A stretch of DNA of 64,000 bases from Ornithodoros turicata (taxonomy: Eukaryota > Arthropoda > Arachnida > Ixodida > Argasidae): the NCBI RefSeq assembly GCF_037126465.1, contig NC_088201.1, forward strand, positions 4,903,001 to 4,967,000, in the 5' to 3' direction. A program made the translations under genes and the position numbers. Positions 59,101 through 64,000 of the stretch are shown here, in pieces. Each line of letters opens with the position of its first letter. The stretch's first letter is position 1. Below the pieces are notes generated by a model. The model saw nothing but the letters and a program-made list of their open reading frames with translations, had not been told where the DNA came from and did no database searches.

Positions 59101-59679
59101 AGCTGTCCCCTGGGCCCCACAACTAATAGGGTCGGCCAACAGCGAACTTGAAGGCGATTCCATAGCGTGTAGGAAGCATCGTTGATTACGGGATGTGTAA
59201 TACCCAGCTTCTGCACGGCAGATTCTAAGCTCTCCCGCTTTTTCTCGTGCTCGAACTTGGCGGAGTGGACGCCAACAACGAGAAAGCCACCGTTGTCGCG
59301 GTGCTCTTCTTCCAGGGCTTTGAGACGAGGCAGAATGTGAATGCAGTTCACGCAACAGAATGTGAAAAAGTCCACGACCACAATGCGCCCTCTGAAATCG
59401 GCGCTGGAGGGCGTCAGGTGAGAGGTATTAACCCACTCCGCGTCTGCAGAGAAACACCGGAGCTATTAACAAACTTTCTCTCCTGCATCACAATCAAAGC
59501 ACAAACATACCTGCATCAAAATTCCAAAGTTGGGCGGTTTCCTCGGTGCCATCAGCGCGACGAAGGTATTCAACTATCAGTGCAGATACATCTGCCTCCG
59601 GCGAGACACAGAGTTGGCTTTCCAATTCGGCTTGCAGGGCTCTCAATTTATCAACAGGACTAGGAATTTCACCTTCCAT
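53165..59679 (-). CDS. NHLRC2: NHL repeat-containing protein 2
   Basis: Seven exons join in phase to 751 aa (human 726): 59511-59679, 58865-59443, 57447-57825, 54971-55193, 54772-54894, 54491-54682 and 53165-53755. The N-terminal thioredoxin-like domain contains [16 protein letters not shown], with Cys87-Val-Asn-Cys90 matching the family CCINC motif, then [12 protein letters not shown] and [13 protein letters not shown] six-bladed NHL propeller follows. Its strand signatures are [55 protein letters not shown] and [10 protein letters not shown]. The last exon gives the C-terminal beta-rich domain. The family is linked in mammals to survival, cytoskeleton and redox control; the biochemical reaction is not settled. 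All introns are GT-AG, from 67 bp to 2.25 kb. The start is the first ATG of exon 1. No polyadenylation signal was pinned down. Confidence 0.95.
54411..54438. repeat. G-run beside a hairpin-repeat fragment
   Basis: About 27 G residues broken by one C, in NHLRC2 intron 6, next to a copy of the GGGGTTTTATCGCTTTTAG arm (about 54363-54381). A similar C-run lies at 53939-53952. Confidence 0.7.
55329..56310. mobile_element. TIR element in NHLRC2 intron 3
   Basis: Begins CGGGTGTTTCACGAAGG and ends CGTAAAACACCCAG, inverted, about 980 bp. The interior has no recognisable transposase. Limits are approximate and no flanking duplication was seen. Confidence 0.5.
56755..57147. mobile_element. TIR element with AAACCATTGGTTTAGT ends
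   Basis: The inverted ends (TTAAACCATTGGTTTAGT and ACTAAACCAATGGTTTCAG) are each partly palindromic. About 390 bp in NHLRC2 intron 3. Confidence 0.6.
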
Positions 59680-61022
59680 AGTTTATTACAGCAACATCGC
59701 AACTTTTGCGCTCAGCGCTCCTGGATGGATTGGATTGGAAAATGGATTGGATGGATTCAGGATTCAGAGCGTGGATTTGTACAGCAGCAGCGGCACCCCT
59801 GGCGGGCCTCTTTGCAACCTGCATTGACAGTGCATTACCCGAGATGCGGACATGCCAATTACCTATTATTTGTTCTTTGTCAAATGTGTCAATTTTCAGT
59901 TTTCGTATTTTCAATTTCTCGAGTAGAGTCGTGGCGTAGCCCGTGACGTCACGTATTTGATTCAAGTCGATGCAAAGGCAGGAGAGCAGACGACGCATAG
60001 CCAGCATGTGCTTGTTTTGCGTGTGCGGCGTTTGCGTACAACAGTGCTGGTACGATTCTGATACTAAGCATAGCTTGACTCGTGCGTGAAATACAGACCT
60101 AAAGACACGTGGACGACTATCAGGAGACAAAATTACATTTGTATCAAGCGACAATTAACTGGCAGGGCATGTCCTAATTTCACAGGCTGTGGACACTGCA
60201 GTCATCTGCTCTGGAATGACATGAATGTGGCACCGTGCCTCGCAAACAGGTGAAAGCGCTTAATCACCTTCAGAAGAAGGTATCGCCAGAGTGTGGAGCC
60301 AAGCATTAATAGTAAAGCTTTGTACCACAGTACAACTAAACAGTTTTCAGTATTTGCTTATTCAATGTAATACCTATTTCTTAGGTGCACTTTACTGTGT
60401 GCTACAGTAAACATTTAGTAACTGCAACAGGCAGTATCCAGCACTTCTTGTTTGAGCAAAGCAGTAATTCGACTAGTGGACTGCACTCTACAACAGGGTG
60501 AATATCCCTGTGCACCATGGTATGTTTGAGTTGACCATAAGTTTCAGCTAATGTGACGTTTGACTGAAAGAGCATTCACTGTATAATGCTTGAAATTGAG
60601 GTATTGATTTTGAACTTGCACGTTAGTTACACCTCAGTCATAGCTATTGCATATCTGACATTAGTACTTTTCTGGAACTGTTACTTACTTGTACTATAAT
60701 AAAAATATTCATTATTACTGCCTACTCCTGCCAGAGGTGACAAGATGTAATTATGTAAGTAAGTAAGAAAACAAATGTAAGTAATTATTTTCTTGACAGG
60801 CATTTCAGGCTGTCAAGCTTTCATAACAGGCTGTCCTGTTATTCAAAGGCCGTACTACTTTTTGCATATGAAATAAATTGTAATGTACCACATCTTGTTC
60901 GAGTGTCATTCCTGCATATTTCATAGACAAGTGTAGAATGAACATCATGGACCCCCGACCAGTTGCAAACGCTGCCAATACCCCGAAAGTGTGTATTGAA
61001 CTCTCTGCATCACAAAATGAAA
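59680..61022. other. Upstream of NHLRC2, no gene recognised
   Basis: The first few hundred bases should hold the NHLRC2 promoter and 5' leader; GATTGGATTGG-like repeats lie at about 59725-59765 just upstream of the start. Beyond 60200 the sequence is AT-rich without supported frames. Confidence 0.4.
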
Positions 61023-61271
61023 TTAATATACTACCGTGCTGCTGTCCTGTTTCCAGGAGAAAATAGTGGGGACAGCACCTGGCTTCAGCCATTTCTTGCT
61101 GTGGCTAAAGTCAAAGCATGAGGGCTCAAAGTGTTTGGCACATATCCTTTGAGTCCGAGAAGGGTGAAAAGACTGCTCAGATACACTTTGAAACCACTGT
61201 CTCAAAAGTATGGGGTCATGGCGGGGAAACTTGTAATGTTGACAGAAGTACGACCTATGGCACCTCAACAA
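61023..61271 (-). pseudogene. THAP-domain fragment
   Basis: A minus-strand frame of 82 codons has the THAP zinc-finger pattern: an early Cys, FCQHYKFPRHDP, a Trp (RQWFQSV), CAKHFEPSCF, and an AVPTIF end. THAP domains bind DNA and occur in host regulators and in P-element-type transposases. The N-terminal Cys pair is poorly spaced (one Cys falls in RCHRSYFC), no ATG suits a full protein, and no downstream transposase or partner exon was recognised, so it is a relic or an isolated exon. Confidence 0.55.
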
Positions 61272-62734
61272 TTCCCATGGCCTATGAATAGAAATAATGA
61301 TTTGATTATTTCTATGTCTCCAATAGAGGTGTTAAGGAATGTTAGTGAATAGCGACACTCACTTGTGGAAAGATACTCCAGATATGGCAGAATGTCTTGT
61401 GTGACACCTTGAAAGCGCGCATGACATGGGCATGACTTGTGCCCGAAGCACAGACACAATTTGGGAAGCAAAACTCCAGATACAGGGCAGCAAGATTCGC
61501 AAGTCCACCAGCCAAAACCAAACACGTGAAGAAATGCTGACATGACAACAACAGTGGGAATAGTGGGTATTGCCGGTGTACATTGAAGAACAATATTCAC
61601 CGCGGTCCTGCGGCCTGGGAAGCTTCCTTGCACTGGCTTCAAAACTGTAATCCACATCTCCATGGAAGCAGGCCATTACATTAAAAAGAACGAAAGTCAC
61701 AGCCCCGAAGAATTCTCGGCGAGCTTGTGCTGTGAGGTACCACCTCTTCCCCGGGGACGCCGAGCCCGTAAATCATTCCAATTCACATTATGTAATCTTT
61801 CTGCTGTCTTTGCTATTCCAGTCACACTCCCCTTTTCATATGTTGTCTTTTCAATGTGTATTAATTGTGTAAAAAGAAGAAAAACAAGTCGTCGCACCCA
61901 AAAGTTTAACGTAAGAGTGACGGGCATAGAAATCATAAGGAATCGTCCTTATGATTCCTATGGTGTCAGGGCCCCATGTCTTTAGCGACGACAGAATGTA
62001 CCTGAGGCGGTATGTTTGTTTGTGCGCTTACGAGGCTCTTCCGGGAGAGACAAATATTTTTCGGCTGTGGCGGCAGTCCCACAAAGGAGGGACCGCCAGA
62101 ATTACCATCCCCAGGGTCAAACCAGTCTTTCAATCGTTTTATTACTCCGTCGGAGTTTCCCCTAATTCCACATGTTCTAACGTTCTAGTCAAGGATGTCT
62201 GCTCAGTTGTTTCAGCCGCGTTGTTTCTTGTGATGCAGCGAGCGTCAAAGTCGCACTCCGCGTAATTAGCTTTAGCCGATAACCGCGGCCGGCTGTCGGC
62301 AATTCCGGAACCGAAACTCTGCTAGCTTCCCCTTGCACTCAAGGCCGCCTTTTCTTTCTAGAGCAGGTGATTACAGCACGGGAAGGGCGCAGTATTACTT
62401 ACTTCATGTTTATTTTATGCTTACTGCACATTTATTTCCTCTTAAATTGATTACAGTAACAATATTCACAATTGAAACCGAACTGCCAAGGACAGCGCGC
62501 AGACAGCTCTGGCACAATGCAACACTGGCCGCCACAATATGGCGCATCCCTCGTTTTGACGCAGAGCCAGCGCCACCTTTGCTTCTAGCCTCTCCTTATG
62601 ATTTCTATGGTGCCAAGAGAACACCAGGAAGTTCAGCTGCCGAAGCAAGGGTGATGTCCGCACCGCTCTTTCGATGTTCGCTTCCGGTGTAATAATATGC
62701 AGACTACGCGGCGTCGGTCAGTGATGCTGGACGA
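61272..62734. other. Intergenic DNA, no gene supported
   Basis: Minus-strand frames at 61265-61700 overlap in all three phases and match nothing I know. They may be further remains of the element that carried the THAP domain. The rest shows no recognisable repeat. Confidence 0.35.
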
Positions 62735-63020
62735 TGAATGATGATGTCCCATCCTACAGTTGTCAATACGAATGATGATGAATGAAATGAAGGATTCCTA
62801 CATCCTATCCTACATCCTGTCCCATCCTACATCCTACATCCTACAGTTGGCAATACCAAATGAAGGATGATGAATGAAATGAAGGTGATCGCCGATAACA
62901 GCAAATTGAACGGAGTGCCCCTCCTACTGCTCCCCCGTAACTACGCTGTGCTATTTTTGAACCGTGATGTGGGCAAGCTTACGCTTGTCCCATCCTACAG
63001 TTGGCAATACAAAAAATGAA
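62735..63020. repeat. Short tandem CCTACATCC / GAATGAAATGAAGG repeats
   Basis: Alternating blocks of TCCTACATCCT and ATGATGAATGAAATGAAGGA recur, with CATCCTACAGTTG appearing three times. Slippage-derived low-complexity DNA next to the LINE remnant. Confidence 0.7.
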
Positions 63021-63791
63021 GGATGGAAATGGTGTTGCCATTCCTTTGGTTTGTTTAGAAACCAACCTCACCGTAGTTACGGTGTCTAAGGCACCGGTTG
63101 GTATGGATAATGCGCACATTGTTTCAGTGCTGGGCCAGTACGGCACAGTTGAAGGACATCGTCCGCGAGACATCCGACCATCCGGAACTCAATTTCATAG
63201 AGACCGGTAACCGCCGTGTGATTATGGAGATGAAGTGTCCGGTGCCAAACTTCATCCGCGTTAGGGGTCGGCGACTTATATTTCGCTATACCCAGGCTTG
63301 CGAAGAACTTGCTTTAGGTGTGGGCAGTCAGGCCATTTTAAAAAGTCCTGCTCGGTGTGCTCTAGGTGTGGGGAGGTAGGTCATATACTACCTGTGAGAT
63401 ACCCTGCCGTAGGTGTGGGGGAGACCATGCTGCTAAGTCGTGCTCGGTGAAAACCTGGGCGTCCCGTGTGGTGGGCATTCCAAATGCCTCAAAAACCGGT
63501 GGCGCTGGGACTGCACCAGCAGAGAATGCGCCTTTCTGCGGATGTATAATGTCGGAGGTCGCGGATTCTGTGGCATTGAAGCCTGCAGCTGTTGTCGCTC
63601 CTAACACAGTGGATGGGGTGGAGGCAGGGATGTCCTCCGTAGTTTCTGTGCCGCTTCCGAGCGACTCAAGTGAGGATGAGTGTGACCATGATAACTGTGA
63701 TGCAGTAGGTGTCGAGAAAGTGCCTCCGGGAGCAGTGCCGTGTATGCCAAAGGGAGTCTGGCCATTAGGACCTCAGAATTCCTTTAGGTAA
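63001..63791 (+). pseudogene. Decayed LINE ORF1 (gag-like, zinc knuckles)
   Basis: Three plus-strand frames read in turn as parts of one non-LTR retrotransposon ORF1. The first has an RRM-like segment (VSVLGQYGTVE), the second MEMKCPVPNFIRVRGRRL, and the third CCHC knuckles (CRRCGGDHAAKSC). Another knuckle, CSRCGEVGH, lies between them in a different phase. At least two frameshifts separate the parts. No reverse transcriptase follows. Confidence 0.65.
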
Positions 63792-63845
63792 GCTTAAAAG
63801 AACCACAGCCAGGTCTGAGGTCCTGAGGTAGAGCCTCAGGATTTC

Positions 63846-63942
63846 TTGAGGTAACCTCAGAAGAACCACCGGCAGTTCTGAGGTAACCTCAGACAACCTC
63901 AAGATATCCTGAGGTAACCTCAGGATTCTGGGGTAACCTCAA
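63846..63942. repeat. Cluster of CTGAGGTAACCTCAG palindromes
   Basis: A 15-bp perfect palindrome recurs at 63878-63892 and 63909-63923, with one- or two-base variants at 63846-63860 and 63928-63942. CTGAGGT half-sites occur upstream from 63812. The remainder to 64000 shows nothing else. Confidence 0.8.
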
Positions 63943-64000
63943 GACGTTTTTCCAATAGGGGAGCGTTGTTATCCTGCCTTTCAGCATAGTGCGCCTCTAG

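Noticed and set aside
53598..59946. Plus-strand frames opposite NHLRC2 exons
   Set aside because: Antisense shadows of exons that clearly code on the minus strand.

Overview
The window is nuclear DNA of an animal, most likely a chelicerate and probably a hard tick. The genes are split by GT-AG introns, three of the four have clear animal relatives, and about half of the sequence is small DNA transposons and tRNA-derived SINEs of the kind common in tick genomes. The species cannot be fixed from sequence alone. A run of 100 Ns at 1048-1147 shows this is a scaffolded assembly.

Four genes can be modelled. STARD7 (minus, coding 9551-23751, 6 exons, 401 aa) is a mitochondrial-type START-domain phosphatidylcholine carrier. 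Divergent from it, with only 442 bp between the two start codons, is a 20-exon, 857-aa member of the alpha-catenin/vinculin family (plus, 24194-34606). Next is an intronless 2029-aa gene (plus, 40267-46356). It encodes a type II membrane protein with a very long cytoplasmic tail holding about 45 Met-Asp-Met-Arg-like repeats, one transmembrane helix and an M13 (neprilysin) ectodomain whose zinc-binding and catalytic motifs are all lost. NHLRC2 (minus, 53165-59679, 7 exons, 751 aa) is a thioredoxin-fold plus NHL-propeller protein.

Layout: 1-9.5 kb is repeat-rich intergenic DNA; 9.5-23.8 kb is STARD7 with large introns full of transposons; 23.8-34.9 kb is the catenin-like gene; 35-40.2 kb is intergenic with a broken LTR-element gag; 40.3-46.4 kb is the pseudo-neprilysin; 46.4-53.1 kb is a field of nested elements; 53.2-59.7 kb is NHLRC2; 59.7-64 kb holds a THAP-domain fragment, a decayed LINE ORF1 and a palindrome cluster.

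The mobile DNA is the other main content. I could read exact or near-exact 8-bp target-site duplications around eleven hAT-like non-autonomous elements. Mariner-like elements with terminal inverted repeats, foldback elements and four SINE copies (all in the same orientation) are also present, often nested. The four genes do not form a pathway. Two (STARD7 and the catenin-like gene) may share a promoter.

Gene models were built by eye from splice signals, reading phase and remembered family sequences. No search was run.
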